Of a stretch of 64,000 bases of DNA, positions 37,374-45,741 are shown piece after piece. A program made the position numbers and the translations under genes. A model generated the notes under the pieces. It did not search any database. It was not told the DNA's origin and saw only the letters and a list, made by a program, of their open reading frames with translations. Every line of letters starts with the position of its first letter. Within the stretch, counting starts at the first letter, position 1. The DNA is from JAYZBC01 sp036339375 (GTDB lineage Bacteria > Pseudomonadota > Alphaproteobacteria > MPNO01 > UBA2964): assembly GCA_036339375.1 (NCBI GenBank), contig JAYZBC010000066.1:1-64000 (forward strand), given 5' to 3'.

Positions 37374-38861
37374 TCAAATGCCGGTTCGTTCATTGAATTC
37401 TTCAATCAATCTGTCCCACATCGGCAACACTTTACGCAGATCTTTCCAAAAACGCTGATCAGCTCGCTGATCAAATTCCTCTAGGCTCACGCCCCGCTGC
37501 TCAACCCAGGTGAAATATCCGAGATTAAAGATCCGGCGACGCTCTCGATGACCAGTCTCTATATAATGATCGCCGTCAACGCCAATCAAGTGGCGGGCGT
37601 ATGTCTCTCCCGCCGCCACAGCGTCAAAATCACCAGAAAAATCCGCAGCCACTGTCTTGTCGCGTTCGCTGTCGTAGAGGCCCGAGCTGTCAGTGGCAAC
37701 GGTAACAATCAAATCCTGCTCGGTTAGATCGAAATAGCGAGCAGTTTTAATTGCGGCCAATATGTTGGCAATGCCTGAGAGACCAAGGTGCCCAAATTCA
37801 ATAGCGGCGCTCGAATCAATACTCCGGTTTTTCACGAGATAATCACGACCTATGTCGGTGTTGAACAACACGTTCAGCCTATCGCAGCTTGCATCTGAGA
37901 CACCAGCCACAGCATCAGTGTTCATGACGTTTTGTATCAGAGGAATGTGCTTGTCGCCGATGCCCTGAATATTGTGCGCGCCATAACCATTGTAAAGCAT
38001 AGTTGGGCACTCGATTGGCTCGACTGCGACGGTCCGCGCGCCGTGCTCGGCCTTCAGGTAGTCGCCCGCAGCTAACGTACCACCCGAGCCTGTCCCTGCA
38101 ACAAAGGCCGCAAGCTCCAGGCCGGGGTCTTTTTCTCTAAGGTGGCAATACACTCTTTCTAATGCCGGCCCTGTACAGCGAAAATGAATTAGATAGTTGG
38201 CAAATTCGGAGAACTGATTGAGGATAACGTTGGCCGAATCTCTGGCAAGTTCATCGCAAGCATCGTAAATCTCCTTTACGTTGCTCTCCGAGCCCGGTGT
38301 CCTAATGATGTCTTCGGGCTGGTTAATCCAGCGTTGCAGCCATTCAAAACGTTCGGCGCTCATACCCTCAGGCAAAACTGCAACGCTGCGACAACCAAGG
38401 ATTCGTCCGATAGCGACACCGCCTCGGCAGTAGTTTCCTGTCGAGGGCCAGATTGCCCGGTCGCGGTCAGGATCGAACTGCCCCGTCACGATACGTGAGA
38501 CCAAACATGCATAGGCTGCAAGCACTTTATGCGCTCCGATCATCGGAAACCGGTCGCCAAGCGCAACGGCTATCGGCGCATCAACGCCCGTGAGTTCTCG
38601 CCGCAGTACGATAAATCCCGGCGTAGCCACTGTGCCAAGGCCGCGCTCATCGTTAAACCAATGAACACGAAACAGATTCACGGGATCGGGAGCAGAAATA
38701 TCGACACCAGCAACCCTTGCCGAAACTTTAGCAGGAATTTTTGAGGGGTCTGCCAATTGTTCCAATGTTGGCAAGAGCACGCCTGCCGTGCGGAGATGCT
38801 CGACAGCACTGTCATAAGCCTTCCGGTCGACGACCTCTGTTGGGAACTCTCCGAACTTCAT
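37374..38861 (-). CDS. Fold-type II PLP-dependent enzyme of unknown reaction
   Basis: A 495-residue member of the cysteine synthase / threonine dehydratase superfamily. The likely Schiff-base Lys112 is in FPMIGAHKVLAAY; STGNYCRGG (140-148) matches the substrate-binding STGN loop; and GTGSGGTLAAGDYLK gives the glycine-rich phosphate loop. The N-terminal 90 residues and a C-terminal extension of over 100 residues (about 385-495, including FNLGYFTWVEQRG) are unlike plain cysteine synthases (about 320). It heads the minus-strand operon with the CoA-transferase and LLM genes. A beta-elimination or replacement on an amino acid-like substrate is the family expectation; the true reaction is unknown. 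Confidence 0.7.
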   Translation of the reverse strand: MKFGEFPTEVVDRKAYDSAVEHLRTAGVLLPTLEQLADPSKIPAKVSARVAGVDISAPDPVNLFRVHWFNDERGLGTVATPGFIVLRRELTGVDAPIAVALGDRFPMIGAHKVLAAYACLVSRIVTGQFDPDRDRAIWPSTGNYCRGGVAIGRILGCRSVAVLPEGMSAERFEWLQRWINQPEDIIRTPGSESNVKEIYDACDELARDSANVILNQFSEFANYLIHFRCTGPALERVYCHLREKDPGLELAAFVAGTGSGGTLAAGDYLKAEHGARTVAVEPIECPTMLYNGYGAHNIQGIGDKHIPLIQNVMNTDAVAGVSDASCDRLNVLFNTDIGRDYLVKNRSIDSSAAIEFGHLGLSGIANILAAIKTARYFDLTEQDLIVTVATDSSGLYDSERDKTVAADFSGDFDAVAAGETYARHLIGVDGDHYIETGHRERRRIFNLGYFTWVEQRGVSLEEFDQRADQRFWKDLRKVLPMWDRLIEEFNERTGI

Positions 38862-39403
38862 CCCTTGCGCCCACCCTCTACCTGATCGATGAGGTTCTAT
38901 TTACGAATGCAAAAACATTATCTTTATTATGCATTCTAGTTACGATTTGGGTTCTTATAATTATCGGTATTTTATTACTATGTCTAGTATCAGAAGGTAA
39001 GGGTGCTAGTGGGGTTTTAAGTAATTTTTTATCTTTACGTGACATAGGTTTCTTGTTGAGAGGTTTGTATAGAAGTTTTCACCATCTCAAACTAGGACAC
39101 CGTCCCAACATTAAAAGCATTGACTCCAAGAAAATGTATCTCACCGAAAACAGGTAATCTCCTTGATCAAAGCCGCCAAGGGAAAACCAGGGCACCGCGT
39201 TTGAGCCCGGACCCTTTCTGGTTGAAGGTCGTAGATTAGGATTTCTATTTGGTATTTGATGTGAAAAAAGCCGCGGCGGCATCAAATATCTTAAAATTGA
39301 AAAACTGAAAATTACTAATTGAGCGTAGTTTGATGATAAAAATTTTATTATCAGGTCCAACTCCAGTTAATATGCTTAGAACTAGAAAAATCATTACATT
39401 ATT
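38862..39403. other. 542-base gene-poor region at the right border of the GC-richer block
   Basis: Composition falls abruptly to AT-rich just upstream of the PLP enzyme gene. A perfect inverted repeat GAATGCA/TGCATTC (38905-38911 and 38930-38936, 18-base spacer) could be an operator for the leftward operon. A frame at 38891-39157 encodes a hydrophobic stretch (LSLLCILVTIWVLIIIGILL) but has no start codon before it. The 39170-39285 part is again GC-richer and noncoding. It may be a decayed insertion border. Confidence 0.5.
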
Positions 39404-39835
39404 TTATGGCCAACTTTGATCTTTTGTCATTTCTTCTTTTTTGCGTATAAAGGGAATTTTTGCCTTACAGTAGGTATGTTTTTCCACTAACTCCTCATTT
39501 ACAAAATGTAAAAGATCAAGCCCTCTATAAGCGCCTGAACGATCTTTCTCCTCTAAAGTGAGAACCCAGCGTATCATAGCTTTTCCCTCGTCAACGTCTA
39601 AAAATATGTCTTCGGTGTAAAAGCGCATTTTACCAAAAACACCGGAAAACTGGGGCCGAAACGCTTCCCTAATCGCCTCCTTACCTATATTGCGATTACC
39701 ATTAAACTCATCATAAATTCCGTCTTTAGAAAAATATGACATAACCTCGTCTATGTCCTCACGATTGAAAGCTTCAGTGAAATCAACCACTAATTTTTGC
39801 AATTTCGTGCGAGCTTTGTCGCTATTTGACATCAA
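39404..39835 (-). CDS. NTF2-like / SnoaL-like family protein
   Basis: A 143-residue single-domain protein of the NTF2-like alpha+beta cone fold. Seen: FTEAFNREDIDEVMSYFSKDGIYDEFNGN, then GKEAIREAFRPQF and a hydrophobic C-terminal strand pattern (MIRWVLTLEEKD, LDLLHFVNEELVEKHTYCK). Such proteins are small-molecule isomerases or hydratases or merely binding proteins; the FNRED and DG positions are typical but do not fix a reaction. It is divergent from the acyl-CoA ligase gene, so it probably belongs to the same catabolic locus. Confidence 0.65.
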   Translation of the reverse strand: MMSNSDKARTKLQKLVVDFTEAFNREDIDEVMSYFSKDGIYDEFNGNRNIGKEAIREAFRPQFSGVFGKMRFYTEDIFLDVDEGKAMIRWVLTLEEKDRSGAYRGLDLLHFVNEELVEKHTYCKAKIPFIRKKEEMTKDQSWP

Positions 39836-39977
39836 TTTATTCCTCAGTATTTTGGAAGATTTTGACTCTCTGTTTAATGACTATTTTTGTGTTAAATTTT
39901 GTAAACAACAACTTCACTTGACGATAACCAGTCTGCACACCAGAATCCACCGGCAGTAAAAAAATAGGAGTTTTAAA

Positions 39978-41567
39978 ATGGCACCCAAGGTAGGTGGCAC
40001 ACCGCCCGGCGGCAGACATGACTACGCAATTCCGTTCCGTTCAGTCGGCCACTTGCTAACCACTTACAAAAATAGAGAAGCTGATAAACTCGCTTTGTTC
40101 GATTTAACACAATCCAAAGGAATAACCTTTGGCGAACTTCATAAATGGGCTAACAAAGTAGCAAACTGGCTGGTAGGCAAGGGTATACAAAAAGGTGACC
40201 GAATTGCCCTTTTAGGAGAGGAAAGTTTAGAAAAATTACTTCTTTGGATGGGTATTTGGCGCGCCGGGGCAGTTTGTTGCCCTACAAATGTGGAAATGAA
40301 TATTACCTATGTCGCCGAAATTATAGGCCAATTAAATTGTGTCTTGGCTATTTATGATACTGACCTGGATATCCGAAAAATGACAGAAGGAACTCAAATA
40401 GAAGCGGTTAAATATGGGCAGTGGCACAAAAAAGTAGGGGGAAACAAGGATGGTGAAGGTTTGTTTTTTGAGGTCTCCGAGGTTCCTGCAATACCGGAGT
40501 GCGACAGGGACTATACAGAATTTGATGATGCAACTATTTTTTGTACTTCGGGGACAACAGATAAACCTAAGAACTTCCTTATTGACCATTTAGCTCACTG
40601 GTCTTTTGCTATGTCAACAATTGATCAAATTGGTTTGACTGAAAAAGACAAAACACTTGAATTTCGTTCATTTGGTTGGAACTCCCCTCAAGGTTTATCA
40701 ATGATACCGTGGCTGGCTACTGGTTGTACCTTGCATATTGCAAGAAGATTTTCGCATAGCAATTTCTTTAAATGGATAAAAGATCACGAAATTACATTTT
40801 CTGTTGGAATTCCAACTGTGATTAACATGTTGTTAGACCGGCCTACAGGAATTACCGCAAAAGATGTCCCATCCTTGCGGCTAATGAGTTCCTCCACAGC
40901 GCCCTTAAACCCTGACCGATGGAAACAATTTGAGGAAACTTACGGTATTAACCTTCTTCAATTTTTTGGTTGCTCAGAGGGAGGTTGGGTTTGCGGCAAC
41001 CGCCATTATGCAAAAAAATACGGTACCGTTGGCCCACCAGCAAAACATCAGGAATTTTTACTGATAGATGAAGACGGTAATGCTGTCCCCCAGGGTGAAG
41101 AGGGGGAGGTTTCCCTGGGTGGCCCACAGTGTGCAAAAGCCTCCATGACTGCAGACGGCGTATGGGAAAACCTACAAGGAAATAGAATACGTTTGGGTGA
41201 TCTCGCTGTAATGGATGAAGATGGATTTATAACGGTAACCGGCCGTTTAAAAGATCAAATTATTCGAGGAGGTGTGAATATTTCTCCAGTGGAAGTTGAC
41301 AATGTAATGATGCAACACGAAAAAGTGTATGAAGCGGCTGCTGTGGGCGTGCCCGATAAAATTTATGGGGAAGAAGTTATCGCCTACGTCGTAATTCGGG
41401 ATGGAGAGACGCTAACGAGCAAAGAAATTAGGGCTCATTGTTCTGAAACTCTCCCCGATTATCGCCTACCCAAACAGTTTTTCTTTATAGATTCTTTACC
41501 TAAAAATGATCGGGGAAAGGTTCGACGACCAGACCTCCAAGAGTTATGGAAAACTGAAAATTGTTAG
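39978..41567 (+). CDS. AMP-forming acyl-CoA synthetase (ANL superfamily)
   Basis: Activates a carboxylic acid to its CoA thioester through an acyl-adenylate. The 529-residue protein has the P-loop region FCTSGTTDKPKNFLIDH (about 188-204), the A5 motif LLQFFGCSEGGW (about 321), A7 RIRLGDLAVMDEDGFITVTGRLKDQI (about 403), the hinge GGVNISPVEVDN and the catalytic Lys motif LPKNDRGKVRRPDL near the C terminus. AGGAG precedes the ATG. The acid is unknown. It converges on the E1-beta gene. Confidence 0.85.
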   Translation: MAPKVGGTPPGGRHDYAIPFRSVGHLLTTYKNREADKLALFDLTQSKGITFGELHKWANKVANWLVGKGIQKGDRIALLGEESLEKLLLWMGIWRAGAVCCPTNVEMNITYVAEIIGQLNCVLAIYDTDLDIRKMTEGTQIEAVKYGQWHKKVGGNKDGEGLFFEVSEVPAIPECDRDYTEFDDATIFCTSGTTDKPKNFLIDHLAHWSFAMSTIDQIGLTEKDKTLEFRSFGWNSPQGLSMIPWLATGCTLHIARRFSHSNFFKWIKDHEITFSVGIPTVINMLLDRPTGITAKDVPSLRLMSSSTAPLNPDRWKQFEETYGINLLQFFGCSEGGWVCGNRHYAKKYGTVGPPAKHQEFLLIDEDGNAVPQGEEGEVSLGGPQCAKASMTADGVWENLQGNRIRLGDLAVMDEDGFITVTGRLKDQIIRGGVNISPVEVDNVMMQHEKVYEAAAVGVPDKIYGEEVIAYVVIRDGETLTSKEIRAHCSETLPDYRLPKQFFFIDSLPKNDRGKVRRPDLQELWKTENC

Positions 41568-41620
41568 AGGCAAAAAAATGGAAAAAACTCACCAAGAGTG
41601 CATCAATTTAGAAACCTTGT

Positions 41621-42592
41621 TCAGCTACAAATTTCTTTTACTGCCTCAACTATCCTATTAGTGTTTGGGCCTAAAAAGGCTTCCATTTCAGTGTTCGCAG
41701 GGACATGCACCGGCAAGCGATTAACGCGACGCGGTGGTGCTTTTAGAACATCCATCGCTTTTTCTACGACAACGGAGATTACCTCAGATGCAAGGGAGCA
41801 ACGTGGTGGGCATTCATCTACTACCAAAAGTTTTTGCGTCTTGTGAACAGAATTTAAAATGGTTTTTTCATCAAGAGGTACCAAAGAGCGCAGGTCTACA
41901 ATTTCTATTTCCAATCCTTCAGCTGCCAAAATTTCTGCTGCTTCCAAGGAGTGAATTACCTGCAATGAGGCTGCAACTATTGTGACATCGGTACCTCCAC
42001 GCTTGACATCTGCCTTCCCAAAGGGAACGTCATACGGTTCATCAGGTACCTCTCCTTTGAGACTATTGAGTTTTTGATGGTCAATAAAAACCGTAGGGTT
42101 GTCACTTTTTATTGCCGTCCTCATAAGTCCTTTTGCATCAGACGGGCAAGATGGCAAAGCAATTTCTATACCAGGCGAATTCCAGAGCATGGCCTGTGGG
42201 CTTTGACTGTGTTGTACCGAACCCCCGCCCCTTAAACCATGAACTACGTGAAAAACAGCTGGTACCTTGACTTTACCATTCGACATGTAATGTGCTGCCC
42301 CAGCTTCGTGAATTATTTGATCCCATGCTCGAAACATAAAACTTGCGGTGCCCATTGGGAAAATTGTGCGAATTCCGTCCATAGCGGCACCCGTAGCCAT
42401 AGCGCAAATAGCTGCCTCAGATATCGGAGGATGAAAAATTCTTTCTGGAAACTTTTCCTGAATTCGCAGTGCATGTTCATTCTGATTCCCAAGGCCGACC
42501 AGAGAACCCCAGACTAAGGCAATGTTATCATCTTCGGTCATGCACTCGAAAATTGCCTCAACTATTGCTTCCGCGTGCGTGATGCTATGCAT
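41621..42592 (-). CDS. 2-oxoacid / acetoin dehydrogenase E1 component, beta subunit
   Basis: Beta chain of a thiamine-diphosphate E1 heterotetramer. The 323-residue protein has SEAAICAMATGAAMDGIRTIFPMG (about 58-81), GLRGGGSVQHSQSPQAMLWNSPGI (about 128-150) and the C-terminal transketolase domain with DLRSLVPLDEKTIL. Closest in style to pyruvate or acetoin dehydrogenase subunits. It overlaps the alpha gene by eight bases. No E2 acyltransferase or E3 gene is nearby. Confidence 0.85.
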   Translation of the reverse strand: MHSITHAEAIVEAIFECMTEDDNIALVWGSLVGLGNQNEHALRIQEKFPERIFHPPISEAAICAMATGAAMDGIRTIFPMGTASFMFRAWDQIIHEAGAAHYMSNGKVKVPAVFHVVHGLRGGGSVQHSQSPQAMLWNSPGIEIALPSCPSDAKGLMRTAIKSDNPTVFIDHQKLNSLKGEVPDEPYDVPFGKADVKRGGTDVTIVAASLQVIHSLEAAEILAAEGLEIEIVDLRSLVPLDEKTILNSVHKTQKLLVVDECPPRCSLASEVISVVVEKAMDVLKAPPRRVNRLPVHVPANTEMEAFLGPNTNRIVEAVKEICS

Positions 42593-43616
42593 TTTCTTTT
42601 TCCCCCGCTAATACGTATTCGTTAATCTTTTCCGTTTTAGGTAGTGGTGATCCCAATGCGAACTCACGAGCCTTTTGGATAGTATTAGTGGCCTCACGAT
42701 CAATTTTTAAAATTTCATCTTGCGTAATAATTCCATTGGCCAATAAAACACGCCCAAGCCGAAAGATTGGGTCGTGCGTCCGAAACCAATCTATATAATC
42801 ACCCTCAATGTGAGAGTTATCCCAAATCATGGCAAGCTCCGTAGGCCCTGTAACTAGAGATGGAAATGAATAATAGTTACCCGGCCAACGCTCACTCAAT
42901 GCTTCAATAAAAATCGGTTCGCTATTCGCTCGAACGCGGTTAATACAATCCCGAAATAGCAAATCCACAGCCTCTGCATCACCACCATCTACTTCGTAGG
43001 CCTCCATCCCTAGTGCAGCGGGGGTATCTAAAACCCTACCCGCGGGCATGTTAGAACTGTTAGTACCACCGGCCGCTTTCAGGACTGCTCCGGGAGTGTT
43101 ATTTTCGCAAACAAAAATAACGGGAAGATGCCATAAACGAGCGAGGTTAAGTGTCTCAAAAACCAAGCCTTCTTCAAAACAACCATCACCGAACATCGCA
43201 ACGCCTATTCCCCCAGTTTTTTTAAGCTTCGCGGCCAATGCACCCCCAGCTGCCAATGGCACTGCACCCCCAACAAGGGCTGAAGTATGGGGCATACCCA
43301 AATCTGGGTTAGCAAGATGAAAGGTTCCTCCCCGCCCTCCATTCAACCCGGTCGACCGACCAAGAATTTCTGCCATTGCTGAGGATGGATCCGCACCCCG
43401 GGCAATCAAATGTCCGTGATTCCGGTGCGTTGAGAAAATTCGATCTTCGGGAACAAGAGATGCCATCACCGCCGTACCTGTTGCTTCCTGTCCTATATAG
43501 AGATGGTAATGCCCAGAAAATTCACCCGCATCGTGAAGTCTTATGACTTCTTCTTCAAAGCGCCTAATTTCAATCATGTTTTGAAAAATATCGAGAAAAT
43601 GTTTCCCATTATCCAT
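42585..43616 (-). CDS. 2-oxoacid / acetoin dehydrogenase E1 component, alpha subunit
   Basis: Alpha chain carrying the thiamine-diphosphate binding motif GDGCFEEGLVFE ... VFVCENN (about 145-175; the GDG-to-NN spacing is that of the family). Also present: GHYHLYIGQEATGTAVMA (about 36-53) and FSTHRNHGHLIARG. 343 residues, with an ideal AAGGAGG site before the ATG. It follows the aldehyde dehydrogenase gene by 18 bases, giving an ALDH-E1alpha-E1beta operon. The substrate could be a 2-oxoacid or an acyloin formed in ring breakdown. Confidence 0.85.
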   Translation of the reverse strand: MDNGKHFLDIFQNMIEIRRFEEEVIRLHDAGEFSGHYHLYIGQEATGTAVMASLVPEDRIFSTHRNHGHLIARGADPSSAMAEILGRSTGLNGGRGGTFHLANPDLGMPHTSALVGGAVPLAAGGALAAKLKKTGGIGVAMFGDGCFEEGLVFETLNLARLWHLPVIFVCENNTPGAVLKAAGGTNSSNMPAGRVLDTPAALGMEAYEVDGGDAEAVDLLFRDCINRVRANSEPIFIEALSERWPGNYYSFPSLVTGPTELAMIWDNSHIEGDYIDWFRTHDPIFRLGRVLLANGIITQDEILKIDREATNTIQKAREFALGSPLPKTEKINEYVLAGEKENA

Positions 43617-43634
43617 AAGAAACCTCCTTGAAAA

Positions 43635-45062
43635 TTAAACAGAAAACCCACCGACTTTAGTTTCCAAATATTCTGTTAACCCCTCAAAGCCCCCTTCTCT
43701 ACCAAGACCAGATTCCTTCATACCGCCAAAAGGAACCGCTGCAGCGGTTGGATTGATATCATTTATACCGACTATACCAAAATTTAACCCTTCAAATGTC
43801 CGCATCGCAGCCGATAAATTTTGTGTGTAAACATAGGCGGCAAGACCGTAGTGGGTGTCGTTAGCCATTGCTAAAATGTCATCACCATCTTTAAACGTTA
43901 TTATTGGTGCTACAGGCCCAAATGTTTCCTCTCTATAAACTAACATATTCTGTTTCACGTTCCCAAGAACGGTAGGCGCATAAAAATATCCTTTGTCCAA
44001 GTCATTATTCTTCAGTCGGTATCCACCACATAACACTTCAGCACCTTTTGCTATGGCATCTTTTACCTGTCTGTCCACTTTTTCGATCGCTGTTTCATTA
44101 ACAAGAGGACCAATTTTAACATTCTCGTTCATACCGTTACCCGCATGCATACGTTCAACGCGGGATACAAATTCATTTGTGAAAGCCTCAAGACCGGATT
44201 CGTGAACAAACAAACGGTTAGGGCTAATACAGGCTTGTCCTGTATTCAAAAATTTTACTAAAATAGCGCCCTTGGCAGCAAAAACCGGATCTGCATCCTT
44301 TAGGACTAAAAAGGGTGCATGACCGCCAAGTTCCAGAGAAACCCGCTTCATTTGTTCGGATGCATTTCGCAACAATAATTTTCCGGTTTCTGTTGACCCG
44401 GTAAATGTAATTTTTTTTACCAAAGGGTTGGTCGTAAATTCATTACCTATTGGTTTAGGGTTTAACCCTGTCACCAGATTAACTACACCCTTAGGAACAC
44501 CGGCTTCCTCAAGTATTTTAAAAATCTCTATAGCACAAAGGGGGGTGGCCTCTGCCGGCTTCAATACTATTGTGCAACCAGCTGCGAGTGCCGGTGCAAT
44601 TTTTCGTGTAACCATCGATGCCGGATAATTCCACGGTGTAATTGCGGCCACTACGCCCACCGGCTGGTGCAGAACCATAAAACGTTGATCTGCTCGGGGT
44701 GCGGGTATGGTTTTCCCAAAGACCCGTTTCGCTTCTTCGGCATACCATAAAAAGAAGTCCGCGCCGTACCTTACTTCGTTCATGGCAGCACGCAGGGGTT
44801 TGCCTTGTTCTTCTGTCATGGTTCGGGCAATTTCCTCACGCCGTTTATTCATTAACTCCCAGGCTTGGTATAATATCCGTGACCTCTCATACGCAGTTTG
44901 AGCGGACCAGTCCCTAAAGGCATCATTTGCAGCAGCAATGGCACGCCTGGCTTCTTCCTTACCGCCATCAGCCACTTCAGTAATTCTTTCTCCCGTAGCC
45001 GGATTTATTACATCAAAATTTTTACCGCTGACCGCAGCGCACCACTCTCCATTAATGAACAA
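43635..45062 (-). CDS. NAD(P)-dependent aldehyde dehydrogenase (succinate-semialdehyde dehydrogenase-like)
   Basis: Oxidises an aldehyde to the acid. The 475-residue protein has the complete ALDH set: TPWNYPASMVTRKIAPALAAG (about 142-162), KPAEATPLCA, FTGSTETGKLL, the catalytic Glu in LELGGHAPFLV (about 245) and Cys in NTGQACISPNR (about 280), plus KESGLGREGG near the end. Most like GabD-type enzymes. TTG is the start codon in this frame, with GAAGGGG upstream. It heads an operon with E1 alpha and beta and is divergent from the cupin gene. Confidence 0.87.
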   Translation of the reverse strand: MFINGEWCAAVSGKNFDVINPATGERITEVADGGKEEARRAIAAANDAFRDWSAQTAYERSRILYQAWELMNKRREEIARTMTEEQGKPLRAAMNEVRYGADFFLWYAEEAKRVFGKTIPAPRADQRFMVLHQPVGVVAAITPWNYPASMVTRKIAPALAAGCTIVLKPAEATPLCAIEIFKILEEAGVPKGVVNLVTGLNPKPIGNEFTTNPLVKKITFTGSTETGKLLLRNASEQMKRVSLELGGHAPFLVLKDADPVFAAKGAILVKFLNTGQACISPNRLFVHESGLEAFTNEFVSRVERMHAGNGMNENVKIGPLVNETAIEKVDRQVKDAIAKGAEVLCGGYRLKNNDLDKGYFYAPTVLGNVKQNMLVYREETFGPVAPIITFKDGDDILAMANDTHYGLAAYVYTQNLSAAMRTFEGLNFGIVGINDINPTAAAVPFGGMKESGLGREGGFEGLTEYLETKVGGFSV

Positions 45063-45193
45063 CGTCTTTTCCCCTTCTTTTGACTATTTAATACCACCGA
45101 CTAACTTCTATCGAAAGGTAGCTATAACCCTTTCTTATTGTGCATAACCCCAGTAAATTTTCCCCTATCATTTGAATTTTGGAAAGGTTACCA

Positions 45194-45727
45194 ATGAGTT
45201 ACACTTTTGAACAATTCTGCTCCGACTGCCGAGATGTTCTTACCTCCCAGCCAGGGCCCGACGGCCGAGAGAAGGTTCGATGCAAATTAGAGAATCTTTT
45301 GAAAGAACCAGATTTTTTAAAGGCAGAGTGTGGTTCCAAAGCGGAGCCAGGCATTCGAACAATCTACCGTGATAAAAAAACTGGTTTTAATGTTTTAATT
45401 CACGTTTATGACTCCGGAAAAAAGGGGCCGCCTCATGATCATGGAAAAAGTTGGGCGGTTTACGGACAAGCAGAGAAATGGACCGACATGACATTGTGGA
45501 AACGGAAAGACGACGGTTTAAAAGAGGGTTTCTCCGAGTTAAAGGAAGATCGTTCGTTTAGACTTAAAGCAGGTATGGCAGGCATCTTTGAAATTGGAGA
45601 AATTCACTCAATACAATTTCCTGACGGTGCCCGTTTTGTCCGAGTTACGGGTACAGACTTAGACAAAATCCCCACAAAAAGGTATAATCTTGAGCAAAAC
45701 ACGGTTAATGTTGGAAGTAGGATATAA
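45194..45727 (+). CDS. Cupin-fold protein, cysteine dioxygenase-like
   Basis: A single-domain cupin of about 177 residues. The metal-binding first motif is seen in GPPHDHGKSWAVYGQ (His, His) and a second in FEIGEIHSIQFPDGARFVRVTG (His). The layout resembles the COG5553 group of small metal-dependent proteins related to thiol dioxygenases. ATG at 45194, with AAAGG upstream, is preferred to the TTG at 45179. The TauD-type gene follows after 14 bases. Function unknown; an iron-dependent dioxygenase or isomerase is possible. Confidence 0.65.
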   Translation: MSYTFEQFCSDCRDVLTSQPGPDGREKVRCKLENLLKEPDFLKAECGSKAEPGIRTIYRDKKTGFNVLIHVYDSGKKGPPHDHGKSWAVYGQAEKWTDMTLWKRKDDGLKEGFSELKEDRSFRLKAGMAGIFEIGEIHSIQFPDGARFVRVTGTDLDKIPTKRYNLEQNTVNVGSRI

Positions 45728-45741
45728 AGGAACTTTGTGGA

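Noticed and set aside
38741..39157. 138-codon open frame with a membrane-like stretch
   Set aside because: Its first part is the antisense shadow of the PLP enzyme gene, and after that gene ends there is no ATG, GTG or TTG before the hydrophobic segment and no ribosome-binding site.
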